Source: Pseudoalteromonas peptidolytica (lineage in GTDB: Bacteria; Pseudomonadota; Gammaproteobacteria; Enterobacterales; Alteromonadaceae). Taken from it: a stretch of DNA of 64,000 nucleotides. Below the pieces are notes generated by a model. That model ran no database searches. It was not told where the DNA came from and saw only the letters and a program-made list of their open reading frames with translations. The position numbers and the translations under genes were made by a program. Of the stretch, positions 1-11,325 are shown piece by piece. The stretch is taken from NCBI RefSeq assembly GCF_012641745.1, contig NZ_WEHZ01000014.1:1-64000 (forward strand). The letters run 5' to 3'. Positions within the stretch are counted from its first letter, which is position 1. Every line of letters begins with the position of its first letter.

Positions 1-40
1 TTCAAAAGCTGAATGAAGAGCTTGTTCTATATTCACAAAA

Positions 41-70
41 AATCCGTAGTTAGTTGCCTAGCTACGGATT
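41..70 (-). terminator. Rho-independent terminator after hemF
   Basis: A 9-bp stem, AATCCGTAG with CTACGGATT, encloses a 12-nt loop. Read on the minus strand the hairpin runs straight into TTTTTTG. It lies about 70 bases past the hemF stop, so it probably ends the minus-strand transcript. Confidence 0.7.
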
Positions 71-141
71 GTGCATGATCATTTTGATCGGTCAACCGAT
101 CAACTTCTTAACTGATCAGCATTAGCCTAGGCTCCTTTTTA

Positions 142-1633
<1,492 letters not shown>

Positions 1634-1661
<28 letters not shown>

Positions 1662-2200
1662 GACTTCTGCGGGCATTGTAACACAGCTTTACCAGCTCTG
1701 GTTTTCTCCACCAGCACCGGCCAATTGCAATCAGGGCAAGCATGCTCGATAGGCTTAGCATTCAAAGTATATTTGCAACTTGGATAACTATTACAACTAT
1801 AGAAGTGTTTACCAAACTTATTTTTTCGCTGTGTTAGCTTCCCTTTTTTACACTTAGGACAATCTGGTAATTCCTGCGAGTCAGACGCATCCTCATGCCC
1901 AATATAATGGCACTCAGGATAACCGGTACAACCAATGAACATGCCGTAGCGACCATTTTTGATGACTAAATCTCTACTACATTCGGGGCAAGCTACACCT
2001 TCAAGTACTTTAATAACATGGCTATCATGATGCGCCAAAGGCCTGATATATTCACAGGTAGGATAGCTAGCACAGCCAATAAATGGCCCCTTTTTACTGT
2101 TTTTTATCACCAGCTCGGAGCCACAGTCGGGGCATACTTCATATTCTTTTTCTAACGCATGCTTCTTTGCATTGAATAACGCATGATCAATTTTACTCAT
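1634..2200 (-). CDS. yrdD: Topoisomerase I C-terminal-like zinc-ribbon protein (YrdD family)
   Basis: A 188-residue protein made almost wholly of four zinc ribbons resembling the C-terminal DNA-binding repeats of topoisomerase I. Each has a CPxC pair (CPDC, CPEC, CPKC, CPDC) followed 15-20 residues later by a second cysteine pair, with GCASYPTC, GCTGYPEC and CNSYPSC variants. There is no topoisomerase catalytic domain. E. coli yrdD has the same place between smg and tsaC. Its role is not established; single-stranded nucleic acid binding is inferred from the fold. A gap of 487 bases separates it from smg, so it may have its own promoter. Confidence 0.9.
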
Positions 2201-2687
2201 GGCTCTATTACCGCCCTTTGTGCAAGTATGCGCTTAATATAATCACCTTGGTTTTGGGGTCAAGGAAATGATAACAAATCGCTTTGAATAAATATCTTAG
2301 GATTTGGACAATAACTGAGTAAACTTGAACTCGCGGTATCAAACTCAAGAAACGCAATATCACGCTAGTCAGAAGTTATTTCCTAATACCTGGCAAATTT
2401 GTGCGTTGTTTGTGCGTCAGTAACTAGCCTATTACGAACAAATCTAACGCAGTAGTAAGGGGCAACAGCGACTAGAGAACAAGTTATTATTCTGAGTTCA
2501 AATTGAGCAGACTTACTGTTTTTAAGTCCAATCTCCATAGAGCGAAAACGAGCTGTGAGAAAGACATGAGTTACACCAATTATCTACAAAGCTCAGACAA
2601 AATAGATGGTAGAGGTCGTCATTGCACCTAAAGCACATCCAACGACCTTTGCTTGCCATGGTAGAGTAAAACCGTTCGATTACTCTG
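2201..2687. other. 487-bp gap between smg and yrdD without a convincing gene
   Basis: No credible coding frame was found. The only long minus-strand frame (2522-2764) runs into smg in another frame and has an unusual cysteine- and tryptophan-rich composition. Short stretches (CAAATTGAGCA near 2500, ACACCAATTATCT near 2573) resemble parts of the repeat at 20575-20736, so this may be a decayed relative of that element. Any promoter for yrdD-tsaC-hemF should lie here, but no clear -35/-10 pair stood out. Confidence 0.5.
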
Positions 2688-3161
2688 TTAATGCACAACT
2701 GATGCAGGCTCTGTAAAAATAAGATCCTCCATTTGCGCATAAGCATGCTCTTTACCTGGTACATTAAATAGTACCATCAAGATAACCCACTTAAGGTCAT
2801 CCAAGCTGATGTAGGTTTTGTCCAGAGCAAACAACCTATCCATCACCATCTCTCTGGTTGTACTGTCAATCACACCAACTTGTTCTACAAACATCAAAAA
2901 GCCTCTGCTCTCTACATCTAGCATATTACACTCGCTATCCGTGTAAATACGTGTGGCATGGTCGGGCTTGGCATTTAAGTAGGGGTATTCATCACTGTGT
3001 TGTAAATCTGCAAGCTGTTCTAACCAATCAAGCGCTTTATATATTTCACCTTGATTGAAGCCTGCGCGAAGGAGTTCATCGGTCAGTTCATTTTGTTCGA
3101 CAAAAATTTCTGCTTCACTATGAATATAGTTCTCAAATAAATACATTAGAATATCAAACAT
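2688..3161 (-). CDS. smg: Smg family protein (DUF494)
   Basis: The 157-residue length is identical to E. coli Smg. The N-terminus ([16 protein letters not shown]), an acidic middle, and a C-terminus with [15 protein letters not shown] and the MEDLIF motif are typical of DUF494. The biochemical role is unknown. In this and many gammaproteobacterial genomes it follows dprA directly, here by 4 bases, and the ATG has a GAGGGG ribosome site upstream. The stop at 2688 is followed by a long non-coding gap, so it may end one transcript unit. Confidence 0.95.
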   Translation of the reverse strand: MFDILMYLFENYIHSEAEIFVEQNELTDELLRAGFNQGEIYKALDWLEQLADLQHSDEYPYLNAKPDHATRIYTDSECNMLDVESRGFLMFVEQVGVIDSTTREMVMDRLFALDKTYISLDDLKWVILMVLFNVPGKEHAYAQMEDLIFTEPASVVH

Positions 3162-3165
3162 CTTC

Positions 3166-4248
3166 TTAACCCCTCGCGAGTTTTATGTAGCCGTCTAATA
3201 CACGCTCTACTTTATCTTCGAGTTCTAGGTCCAGTAGTCTGGCAACCACCTGCTCTACTGGCCACTGGGTCCTTTGCGTTAAAGTGTCAACGGAAGTCAC
3301 TTCAAAGCCAAGGTTTTCTAATACAGGACACAGTTCCTCTTTTTGCCTATCTATTTCTATACTATATAGACTGTTTTCACAAAAAAAGCTCACTTCTTCC
3401 AAAATATCCTCAATATTCTCGGTAAGCTTGGCCCCTTGCTTTATCAAATAATGACAACCGCTACTTAATCGGTTTTTAATTGAACCTGGGATCGCAAACA
3501 CTTCTTTATTTTGCTCCAGTGCATAGCGTGCGGTAATTAACGAGCCGCTTTTTATCTCAGCTTCAACAAGTAGTACACCCAAAGCAAGTCCAGAGATTAT
3601 GCGATTTCTCCGCGGGAAGTGTGTACTGTTCGCGGAGGTGTTAGGCAAAAACTCACTGATAACCAGACCACGCTGAACAATATCATCGTAGAGTCGTTGA
3701 TGACGCTTGGGATAAACCACATTAACCCCAGTACCAAGCACGGCAATTGTGCTCCCACCAGCATCAAGAGCACCTTGATGTGCTGCACCATCAATTCCTC
3801 TGGCCATGCCAGAGGTTACAACCAGACCGGAGCGACTCAGCCCATTTGCAAATTCACTCGCCAATTCAAGTCCCGTTCGAGTAGAGCTACGACTACCAAC
3901 CACTGCGACTTGTGGTTGCGCTAGTAATGAGACGTTACCTTTACAAAAAAGTACAATCGGCGGGTTACAAATTTCTTTTAGTTGAGTTGGGTAAGCGGAA
4001 GAAAATATAGTGAGGATATGGATCTGCTGGTTTTGACAAAACGTGCTAATACTGTCTATTTTTGACCAATCCGTATGAAGCAAGTTATTCGCCACTTGCT
4101 CACTGAGTCCTAAGGCACACAGTTCAGGTTTACCTAGGGTAAACAGCTCATTAAGTGACAACTTTTTCAGTAAAGCAAGCACCGTTTTTACGCCAAGACC
4201 TTGGCATAAAGCCAGTGCCAGAACACATTTTTGTTCTGAATATTTCAT
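3166..4248 (-). CDS. dprA: DNA-processing protein DprA/Smf
   Basis: DprA binds incoming single-stranded DNA during natural transformation and loads RecA. The 360-residue protein has an N-terminal helical SAM-like region (1-80), a Rossmann-fold core (about 90-300) with [40 protein letters not shown] and [11 protein letters not shown], and a C-terminal winged-helix region (about 305-360). The ATG at 4248 has a strong AAGGAG site. It lies between the lysM gene (46 bases upstream) and smg. Other competence genes are not in the window, so active transformation cannot be judged from here. Confidence 0.96.
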   Translation of the reverse strand: MKYSEQKCVLALALCQGLGVKTVLALLKKLSLNELFTLGKPELCALGLSEQVANNLLHTDWSKIDSISTFCQNQQIHILTIFSSAYPTQLKEICNPPIVLFCKGNVSLLAQPQVAVVGSRSSTRTGLELASEFANGLSRSGLVVTSGMARGIDGAAHQGALDAGGSTIAVLGTGVNVVYPKRHQRLYDDIVQRGLVISEFLPNTSANSTHFPRRNRIISGLALGVLLVEAEIKSGSLITARYALEQNKEVFAIPGSIKNRLSSGCHYLIKQGAKLTENIEDILEEVSFFCENSLYSIEIDRQKEELCPVLENLGFEVTSVDTLTQRTQWPVEQVVARLLDLELEDKVERVLDGYIKLARG

Positions 4249-4294
4249 ACTCTCTCCTTGAGTTTATTGCTTCATTCAAGGAGAAGTTGAGCTG

Positions 4295-5434
4295 CTAATT
4301 GTCAGCCATTTCCTTGAACGCTTGTACGTAGTCACCGACTCTTATTGGTTCGGAAGTCGCCACAACCATGGCATAGCTGAGGTCTTCATAAACTTTAAAG
4401 ACCATAACTTCTCCTACCTTTTCTTTGGGCATATGCCATACGATGCTACTGTCATCATTTTCCTCACCAAACCAAGACCCCATTTGGGTGATCATTTTGT
4501 CGAGTCGAGACGCATCTTCAATGTAGCGAGGTCCATGTTGACTTTCTATAACTGTAGGCGATTGTCTAACAATATCAAGCACGTTGCCCTCTTTAAGCTG
4601 CGCTTTGCTGCCAACATCAAGCACCACAACACTCATGGTACTAAACTCTCTAAGCTTATTGTCACTCGCAATAATACGGCCACTTGTCTGTTGTTTTGGA
4701 CGGGCCATTGAAAACTGCGCGGGATAGCTTTGCCCACTGGCGATAGGTAAAACAATATCACCAGCTCGTACTTCTTGTTTAGCCACTTCGAGATGAAGCT
4801 TAGCTGGTCTTCCGGCTTTCATATTACCCTGTTCAACAACATGACCACTTCCTACTAGCACAGCTTCTAAACCTAGCGTTTCATTACTATCCAATGCCCG
4901 ATATGTGTCACCGCGCCTATAGATAGCATAATGACCGCCTTTGACTAAATCCGCTTTGACATAAAGTAGGTGACCAGGCGACGCATTTTTCACATTTCGG
5001 TCGGCACCTAATACAATAGGGCTTTGGGCAAACTTGGATTCAGACAGAGTTTGCTCAAACCGCAAAAAAGGCTCCATCATTGGTAGAGGTAAAGTTGGAA
5101 TTGCTGTCGACTTTTGGTTGATAACACGCACATGTGGAGAGAGCTTTTTTATCCCTTTATCCAATATCAACATTGGATTTCCGTGTGCATCGTACTGCAA
5201 CTTAAGATTATCACCAGGATAGATTAAATCAGGATTTGCAATATTTGGATTCCACTGCCATAGCTGCTTCCACTTCCATGGGGAGCGCAGGTACATTTTA
5301 GAAATATCCCACAAAGTATCGCCTTTTTTCACCACATAATGTTGCGGTGCATCAGCTTTCACTGTCAAGGGCTCTGCTTTTACTGAAAAAACAGTACAAC
5401 TAGCGATCATTATTGCAGCAATCGGATATTTCAT
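4295..5434 (-). CDS. Periplasmic LysM-domain protein
   Basis: A 379-residue exported protein. Residues 1-20 form a signal peptide ending in SVKA. A LysM domain follows at about 32-82 (VVKKGDTLWDISKMYL, then WNPNIANPDLIYPGD), a peptidoglycan-binding module. The remaining 290 residues form a conserved domain without recognisable catalytic motifs. The family is found next to dprA in Vibrio, Shewanella and relatives. The ATG has an AAGGAAG site. It is divergent from def across 127 bases. Function beyond wall binding is unknown. Confidence 0.88.
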   Translation of the reverse strand: MKYPIAAIMIASCTVFSVKAEPLTVKADAPQHYVVKKGDTLWDISKMYLRSPWKWKQLWQWNPNIANPDLIYPGDNLKLQYDAHGNPMLILDKGIKKLSPHVRVINQKSTAIPTLPLPMMEPFLRFEQTLSESKFAQSPIVLGADRNVKNASPGHLLYVKADLVKGGHYAIYRRGDTYRALDSNETLGLEAVLVGSGHVVEQGNMKAGRPAKLHLEVAKQEVRAGDIVLPIASGQSYPAQFSMARPKQQTSGRIIASDNKLREFSTMSVVVLDVGSKAQLKEGNVLDIVRQSPTVIESQHGPRYIEDASRLDKMITQMGSWFGEENDDSSIVWHMPKEKVGEVMVFKVYEDLSYAMVVATSEPIRVGDYVQAFKEMADN

Positions 5435-5561
5435 GATGGCTTCCTTGTGGTTATTTTTGCTTATTATCCATCAAAACCTGTTAAAGGGGAACTTGAATGG
5501 CTAAAATAAGACCATACACTAGCTTACATCAGCTTACACGATTAATTGATTTAGGGTAATC

Positions 5562-6074
5562 ATGGCCATATTAGAAGTTTTAAAGTTTCCAGATGAACGT
5601 TTGCGTACCGTTGCAAAACCAGTAGCAGAGGTTAATGACGAAGTACGACAAATCGTTAAAGATATGTTGGAAACTATGTACGATGAGAATGGTATCGGCC
5701 TTGCGGCTACGCAAGTGAACATTCATCAACGCATTGTTGTTATTGACGTTTCAGAAGAGCGCGATGAACCGCGCGTATTAATTAACCCAGAAATTATCAA
5801 GCGCGATGGGTCTACCGTGAGCGAAGAAGGCTGCCTATCGGTGCCATATTCATACGCAAAAGTAGACCGTGCTGAAACAGTCACAGTGAAAGCAATGAAT
5901 GAGCAAGGCGAAACGTATGAAATAGACGCCGAAGGCTTACTAGCCGTGTGCATTCAACATGAATTAGACCACTTAGTTGGTAAGCTATTTATCGATTACC
6001 TATCGCCACTCAAGCGTAATCGTATTCGTAAGAAGCTCGAAAAAGAAGCTAAGCTCGCTGCAAAGCAAGCCTAA
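5562..6074 (+). CDS. def: Peptide deformylase
   Basis: Removes the N-formyl group from nascent proteins. All three family motifs are present in the 170-residue protein: GIGLAATQ (residues 44-51), EGCLSVP (metal ligand C91) and QHELDHL (metal ligands H133 and H137, catalytic E134). Length matches E. coli Def (169). It opens a plus-strand cluster def-fmt-rsmB-trkA, a conserved arrangement that pairs deformylation with initiator formylation. fmt follows after 33 bases. Confidence 0.98.
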   Translation: MAILEVLKFPDERLRTVAKPVAEVNDEVRQIVKDMLETMYDENGIGLAATQVNIHQRIVVIDVSEERDEPRVLINPEIIKRDGSTVSEEGCLSVPYSYAKVDRAETVTVKAMNEQGETYEIDAEGLLAVCIQHELDHLVGKLFIDYLSPLKRNRIRKKLEKEAKLAAKQA

Positions 6075-6107
6075 TCCATTACCAACTAACTGACTTTAGG
6101 GTATTTC

Positions 6108-7055
6108 GTGAGTAATCCTTTGCGTATCGTTTTCGCAGGCACGCCTGATTTTGCAGCGCGCCACCTTGACGCTCTTATTCAATCACACCATGACGTTGTG
6201 GCAGTATACTGTCCACCAGATCGCCCTGCTGGGCGTGGTAAAAAGCTAAAAGCGTGTGAAGTAAAAGTGTTAGCACAAAAACATGACCTTCCAGTATTGC
6301 AACCACAATCGCTTAAAACACCAGAGGCACAGGCTGAACTTGCGGCATTAAATGCCGACGTCATGATTGTTGTTGCCTATGGTGTGCTGCTTCCGAAGGC
6401 TATTTTAGATACACCTCGACTAGGCTGTCTTAATGTACATGGTTCGATCTTACCAAGATGGCGAGGAGCCGCTCCAATCCAACGCGCCGTTTGGGCTGGA
6501 GACAGTGAAACCGGTGTGACGATAATGCAAATGGACGAAGGTCTAGATACTGGCGATATGCTACATATTGCTCGCTGCCCTATAACCGCAACAGATACGA
6601 GTGCCGATTTATACAACAAACTTGCGCTGCTCGGCCCCGATGCGCTTATCGAGACGCTAACACGCTTGTCTGCTGGTGAGATCACGCCAGAAAAGCAAGA
6701 CGATACGCTAGCCAATTATGCTAAGAAGCTGAGCAAAGAAGAAGCTAACATTGATTGGCAAATGGACGCTGAGCAAATTGAACGTAACATCCGCGCATTT
6801 AATTCATGGCCGGTTTGCTTTACCAGCATGGCAGGTAACAGTGTCAAAATTTGGCAGGCAAAGGTTGTTGACGAACAAGGTGATGCAGGACACGTACTTC
6901 GCGCAGATAAGCACGGTATCGTTATTGCCTGTGGCACACAGGCATTAGAGATCCACACCTTGCAGCCTCAAGGAAAGAAGCCAATGTCTGCACAAGACTT
7001 TTTAAATGGTCGAGCTGATTGGGTAGCAATTGGCGCTAAGGTTGGTGAAGCGTGA
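6108..7055 (+). CDS. fmt: Methionyl-tRNA formyltransferase
   Basis: Formylates initiator Met-tRNA using 10-formyltetrahydrofolate. The 315 residues match E. coli Fmt (315). The N-terminal Rossmann domain starts [15 protein letters not shown]; the catalytic region has [17 protein letters not shown] with the essential Asn and His, and [10 protein letters not shown] supplies the Asp. The C-terminal OB-like tRNA-binding domain begins around residue 205. The start codon is GTG at 6108. Its stop overlaps the rsmB start by 4 bases, indicating coupled translation. Confidence 0.98.
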   Translation: MSNPLRIVFAGTPDFAARHLDALIQSHHDVVAVYCPPDRPAGRGKKLKACEVKVLAQKHDLPVLQPQSLKTPEAQAELAALNADVMIVVAYGVLLPKAILDTPRLGCLNVHGSILPRWRGAAPIQRAVWAGDSETGVTIMQMDEGLDTGDMLHIARCPITATDTSADLYNKLALLGPDALIETLTRLSAGEITPEKQDDTLANYAKKLSKEEANIDWQMDAEQIERNIRAFNSWPVCFTSMAGNSVKIWQAKVVDEQGDAGHVLRADKHGIVIACGTQALEIHTLQPQGKKPMSAQDFLNGRADWVAIGAKVGEA

Positions 7056-8335
7056 GTAATGTTCGCGCACTCGCTGCCCAAACCCTGTTTCAAGTTGTCG
7101 ATAAAGGTGCATCGTTAAGTGCGCAATTGCCACTTGCCACCAGCCAGTTAGACGGTAAAGATAGAGCTTTGCTACAACAGATTTGCTATGGCGTATTGAG
7201 ATATTTACCGTCTTTAGAGCATTACTGCCAGCAACTGTTAGATCAGCCCCTAAAAGGTAAGCGACGTGTTTTCCAGTTTTTGTTGTATGTGGGTATTTAC
7301 CAACTTCAACATATGCGTGTCCCTGCTCACGCCGCGGTTGCTGAGACAGTAAACGCATTAACGCCGCTTAGAGCGCCTGGCATGAAAGGCTTGGTTAATG
7401 CGATTTTACGTAACTTCCAGCGCCATCAAGTCGAGCTAGAAACCAGTGCTACCGAGATCCCAGCTTGCTTATACAACCACCCAGGCTGGTTTATTAATCA
7501 ACTAAAAGCAGCTTACCCAACTCAGTGGCAGACTATTTTAGAAGCGAATCAACAACAGGCACCAATGTGGCTGCGTGTTAACCAATCACAGTTTTCCACC
7601 TCAGATTATGCAGCTATGTTAGACCAGGCGGGTGTCGCCTATCAGCTTCATGGTGAATACCCAGACGGCATACTGCTTGATAGTCCAATTGATGTCTATG
7701 CCTTACCACAATTTGCCACTGGCGCTTGCTCAGTGCAAGATGCTGCAGCTCAAAAAGCAGCAAGATTACTATCTCCACGAAAAGGTGAAAATATTCTTGA
7801 TGCTTGTGCCGCCCCTGGTGGTAAGACTTGCCATATTTTAGAGTTAGCTGGCGCTAAAGTGACCGCAATTGATGCTGATGGCGCACGCTTAGCACGTGTG
7901 GAGCAAAACCTTGAACGGATCGGATTGTCGGCCAAATGCCTTGAGGGCGATGCTAGTGACCCTGAAGCCTGGTGGGACGGCGAATTATATGATCGTATCT
8001 TGTTGGATGTACCTTGTTCAGCTACTGGTGTTATTAGACGACACCCGGACATCAAATGGCTGAGGCGAGCTTCTGACATTGATAACTTGGTGACGTTACA
8101 GGCACAAATTATTGATAAAATCTGGCCATTACTCAAGCCCGGTGGCACACTAGTTTATGCAACCTGCTCGGTATTACCACAAGAAAACCAGCAACAGATC
8201 GCACGCTTTCTTTCTGCGACACCTGATGCTGAGCTTGTTCCTTTACATGATGCAGACACCAAAGCACAACCAGGCTTGCAATTATTACCCGGACTGAGCG
8301 ATGGGTTTTATTATGCTAAGTTGATAAAAAAATAA
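7052..8335 (+). CDS. rsmB: 16S rRNA (cytosine-967-C5)-methyltransferase
   Basis: Methylates C967 of 16S rRNA with S-adenosylmethionine. The 427-residue protein has an N-terminal NusB-like RNA-binding domain (1-140) and a Rossmann methyltransferase domain. Visible motifs are the SAM loop [16 protein letters not shown], the first cysteine motif [15 protein letters not shown] and the catalytic-cysteine motif [10 protein letters not shown]. Overlap with fmt (ATG within the last 4 bases) and a 20-base gap to trkA place it in the conserved def-fmt-rsmB-trkA operon. Confidence 0.98.
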   Translation: MSNVRALAAQTLFQVVDKGASLSAQLPLATSQLDGKDRALLQQICYGVLRYLPSLEHYCQQLLDQPLKGKRRVFQFLLYVGIYQLQHMRVPAHAAVAETVNALTPLRAPGMKGLVNAILRNFQRHQVELETSATEIPACLYNHPGWFINQLKAAYPTQWQTILEANQQQAPMWLRVNQSQFSTSDYAAMLDQAGVAYQLHGEYPDGILLDSPIDVYALPQFATGACSVQDAAAQKAARLLSPRKGENILDACAAPGGKTCHILELAGAKVTAIDADGARLARVEQNLERIGLSAKCLEGDASDPEAWWDGELYDRILLDVPCSATGVIRRHPDIKWLRRASDIDNLVTLQAQIIDKIWPLLKPGGTLVYATCSVLPQENQQQIARFLSATPDAELVPLHDADTKAQPGLQLLPGLSDGFYYAKLIKK

Positions 8336-8355
8336 TATAACTCGACGCAATACAT

Positions 8356-9732
8356 ATGAAAATCATTATCTTAGGTGCCGGACAAGTCGGCGGAACACTG
8401 GCAGAAAACCTTGTCGGTGAAGAAAACGAAATTACCGTTGTTGATATCGACGGCGAGCGCTTAAGAGAGCTACAAGATAAATATGATTTACAGGGCGTGA
8501 CGGGACACAGTGCACACCCCGATATCTTGCGTCAGGCTGGAGCTGAAGACGCAGATATGATCATCGCAGTAACCAGCTCAGATGAAGTGAATATGATAGC
8601 GTGTCAGGTTGCTTACAGTATTTTTAATACGCCAACGAAAATTGCTCGGATCCGCTCCGAGCAATATTTAAAGTATAGAGAAAAGCTTTTTCATAACGAT
8701 GATTTACCAGTCGACCACTATATTGCTCCCGAACAGCTGGTCACGCAATATATCCGTCGCCTGATTGATTATCCGGGTGCCCTACAAGTACTCCAATTTG
8801 CCGAAGGTATGCTCTCCCTTGTTGCCGTAAAAGCATATTACGGAGGCTTACTTGTAGGCTATGCACTCTCTGCCCTGAAGGAACACATTCCTAACGTCGA
8901 TACTCGGGTTGCTGCAATTTATCGCCAAGGGAAAGCCATCAAACCGCTAGGCACAACAGTGATCGAAGCCGATGATGAAGTGTTCTTTATTGCCGCTACC
9001 AAGCATATTCGGGCAGTAATGAATGAGCTACAAAAGCTTGAACGTTCCTATAAAAAAATAATGATAGCCGGTGGTGGTAACATCGGCGCTGGGTTGGCAA
9101 GCTCACTAGATAAGAATCATAGTGTTAAATTGATTGAGCGTAATCAAGCGCGTGCTACCCAGCTGTCTGAAACCCTAGATAATACTGTGGTGTTTTGTGG
9201 TGACGCCTCTGATCAAGAGTTACTTTCAGAAGAGCATATCGAGCAAGTCGATGTCTTTATTGCCGTAACCAATGATGATGAAGCCAATATCATGGCCGCG
9301 ATGCTGGCTAAACGTATGGGAGTACAAAAAACCATGGCGCTGATCCAACGTGGTGCCTACGTCGACCTCGTTCAAGGGGGTGATATTGATATTGCAATCT
9401 CACCACAGCAAGCCACCATTTCAGCGCTACTCACACACGTACGTCGTGGTGATATCGTAAATGTTTATTCACTGCGCAAAGGCGCAGCAGAGGCAATTGA
9501 AGCTGTAGCACATGGTGACGAAAACACCTCTAAGGTCGTTGGTCGTACGGTTCGAGATATTAAGCTACCCCCTGGCGCAACGATAGGCGCAATCGTACGC
9601 GATGAAGATGTACTCATTGCACATGACGACACCATTATTCTATCTGGCGACCACGTGATCATGTTCTTAATCGATAAAAAACAAATTGGTGTCGTAGAGA
9701 AGCTCTTTCAGGTCAGCGCTTTATTTGTGTAA
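8356..9732 (+). CDS. trkA: Trk potassium uptake system NAD-binding regulatory subunit
   Basis: TrkA is the cytoplasmic gating ring of the TrkH K+ channel. The 458-residue protein (E. coli 458) has two RCK_N/RCK_C tandem units: the first NAD-binding loop [13 protein letters not shown] at residues 7-19 and the second [13 protein letters not shown] near residue 238. Each is followed by a TrkA-C domain. The partner channel gene trkH lies about 1.6 kb downstream on the opposite strand, so subunit and channel are near each other but separately transcribed. Confidence 0.97.
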   Translation: MKIIILGAGQVGGTLAENLVGEENEITVVDIDGERLRELQDKYDLQGVTGHSAHPDILRQAGAEDADMIIAVTSSDEVNMIACQVAYSIFNTPTKIARIRSEQYLKYREKLFHNDDLPVDHYIAPEQLVTQYIRRLIDYPGALQVLQFAEGMLSLVAVKAYYGGLLVGYALSALKEHIPNVDTRVAAIYRQGKAIKPLGTTVIEADDEVFFIAATKHIRAVMNELQKLERSYKKIMIAGGGNIGAGLASSLDKNHSVKLIERNQARATQLSETLDNTVVFCGDASDQELLSEEHIEQVDVFIAVTNDDEANIMAAMLAKRMGVQKTMALIQRGAYVDLVQGGDIDIAISPQQATISALLTHVRRGDIVNVYSLRKGAAEAIEAVAHGDENTSKVVGRTVRDIKLPPGATIGAIVRDEDVLIAHDDTIILSGDHVIMFLIDKKQIGVVEKLFQVSALFV

Positions 9733-9743
9733 AGCGCCATAGT

Positions 9744-10427
9744 TTACGTATCGCGGTGATCTTGAAAAATCGATAAATCTATCAGGTAATCCTTTAACAC
9801 ACCACGGATCACGCCTGGCTCCGAAGTCAGGTGAATACCCAAAGACAAAATATCATCATGTTGGCGTATCTTTCGCACATCACCCTCTAAGGTAATTTGG
9901 TTTCCTTCTTTGCCCTCAATCAGTACGCTACATTTTGCACCTTCTTGCAAATCAGGCATATCAGCTGACGTTAAATCAAGCTGTAACCCTGATAGGGAAA
10001 TATCTTTGATGACACCTACTTCGTTTTTATTACTGTATTGAAAGTGAGCAGGAATAAGCGTTGGTACGCGACTTTGCGCACGTAGCTTGTAAGTTTGAAT
10101 CTTTTCCGGGGGATAGAGGAAAATAAGCCGCGCGGGATGGACTGAAACCGCCTTAATCTGCGATCTGAAAGCAATAACCTGACCATCACCATTTTCGAGC
10201 AATGCTCTAACAATGACAGTGGTTCCTTCCATAACAAAGTCCAGCGCCGCGCCTAATCGCTTAGGGTTGGGATGGTTTAGAATTAAAAATGCTCCTTGGA
10301 GCAGACCGACATATTCTGTTTTTATTCTTTTACTGTTCGCCGGTAAGCAAATTTCTATATCAACGAGACTGCCTGCGCTGATGGCTGTGAGCAAACTTTC
10401 CTGCCCAACCTCTCGAGTTCTTAACAT
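9744..10427 (-). CDS. PilZ-domain protein, YcgR-like
   Basis: A 227-residue cytoplasmic protein. The C-terminal half (about 115-215) is a PilZ domain with both cyclic-di-GMP-binding elements: RAQSR (RxxxR) and DISLSGLQLDL (DxSxxG). The N-terminal half resembles the YcgR_N/PilZ-like beta barrel found before PilZ in flagellar brake proteins. Binding of c-di-GMP is therefore expected; the output is unknown, with motility control as the usual possibility. The ATG has a TAGGAT site. It converges on trkA with an 11-base gap. Confidence 0.88.
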   Translation of the reverse strand: MLRTREVGQESLLTAISAGSLVDIEICLPANSKRIKTEYVGLLQGAFLILNHPNPKRLGAALDFVMEGTTVIVRALLENGDGQVIAFRSQIKAVSVHPARLIFLYPPEKIQTYKLRAQSRVPTLIPAHFQYSNKNEVGVIKDISLSGLQLDLTSADMPDLQEGAKCSVLIEGKEGNQITLEGDVRKIRQHDDILSLGIHLTSEPGVIRGVLKDYLIDLSIFQDHRDT

Positions 10428-10648
10428 GATCCTAACCCTTCCTGAGTTTAACTCTACTGCTTTTGTATTGTAGCAGTTTTAGCGAAGGGTCATTTAAAAC
10501 TGAATTAAGGTGAATTACAACACGTTCGCCATCAATGCTCTCAGCTATAATTTGACCTTAATTGATGTAGCCTCTCTTTCACCGCACTTGCCAATAAAAT
10601 CCATTTTATGGTCAAGGCGACAGCACAAGTGTTAAAAGCAAACTTAGG

Positions 10649-11185
10649 TCACTTAATCAAAAAATGGCTTTTTAACATCATTGCACCGTCTCTTAATGTC
10701 ATCATCCTGCTTTGGATCTCAAGCGAACTTTGTGGCATCGCCAATTCTTCAGCTTCAATAAAAAGCATCATCGGCTCACTATTACGTTTTGCGACGAATA
10801 AAATCCCGGATACATCATGTTGAAACAAACAACCAGTATGATTTGGCACAATTGTATCGAGTATTGCGGGTATTTGACGCTTTTGCCAAAGCTCATTTTC
10901 AGACACAACTTGTACAACAAACCGAGCACCACTTTCACAACCAATTTGATGATATAAGTCATATGCCTTGGGAGCCGTTGGTAAGTCTTGCTCCGCTTGT
11001 AATAAATAACCAATATCCCTTATCAGCTTGTTTAACTGTGTTACGCTTCGTTCTATAAGCTGCATTCCAGAACCTTGCTCATGGCTTGCGGCAAATCCTT
11101 CAATGACTCTAAACCCTTTATCTGAAAAGCGTGTGGCAAGCAAAGTCGTCACCTCAAAGTTAAATCGTTGTAAAAATACTGACAT
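10649..11185 (-). CDS. Conserved hypothetical protein, function unknown
   Basis: A 178-residue soluble protein if it starts at the ATG at 11185; an upstream in-frame ATG (11266) would add 27 lysine- and asparagine-rich residues that look non-coding. No signal peptide or membrane segment. I do not recognise the family. The pattern (SVFLQRFNFEVTTLLA, QLIERSVTQLNKLIRDIGYL, a hydrophobic CLFQHDVSGILFVA strand) suggests a mixed alpha/beta sensor-like fold, but that is only an impression. It lies between the PilZ gene and trkH, all on the minus strand with gaps of 221 and 140 bases. Confidence 0.65.
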   Translation of the reverse strand: MSVFLQRFNFEVTTLLATRFSDKGFRVIEGFAASHEQGSGMQLIERSVTQLNKLIRDIGYLLQAEQDLPTAPKAYDLYHQIGCESGARFVVQVVSENELWQKRQIPAILDTIVPNHTGCLFQHDVSGILFVAKRNSEPMMLFIEAEELAMPQSSLEIQSRMMTLRDGAMMLKSHFLIK

Positions 11186-11325
11186 TTGAAAACCCCGAAA
11201 ATCCGAGTTTTTAGTATTTTTATTAACTTTTTCTTTCTTAAGGATGAAATCGTAAGGCAAAAACACTTGGTGTGGGTATAAGGTGAGATGGGCGTTGTCA
11301 GTACAAGCCCATCGTTATTTGTCGG

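Noticed and set aside
2522..2764. 80-codon minus-strand frame in the smg-yrdD gap
   Set aside because: It overlaps the end of smg in another frame, and its composition (Cys, Trp, Ser-rich) is not protein-like.
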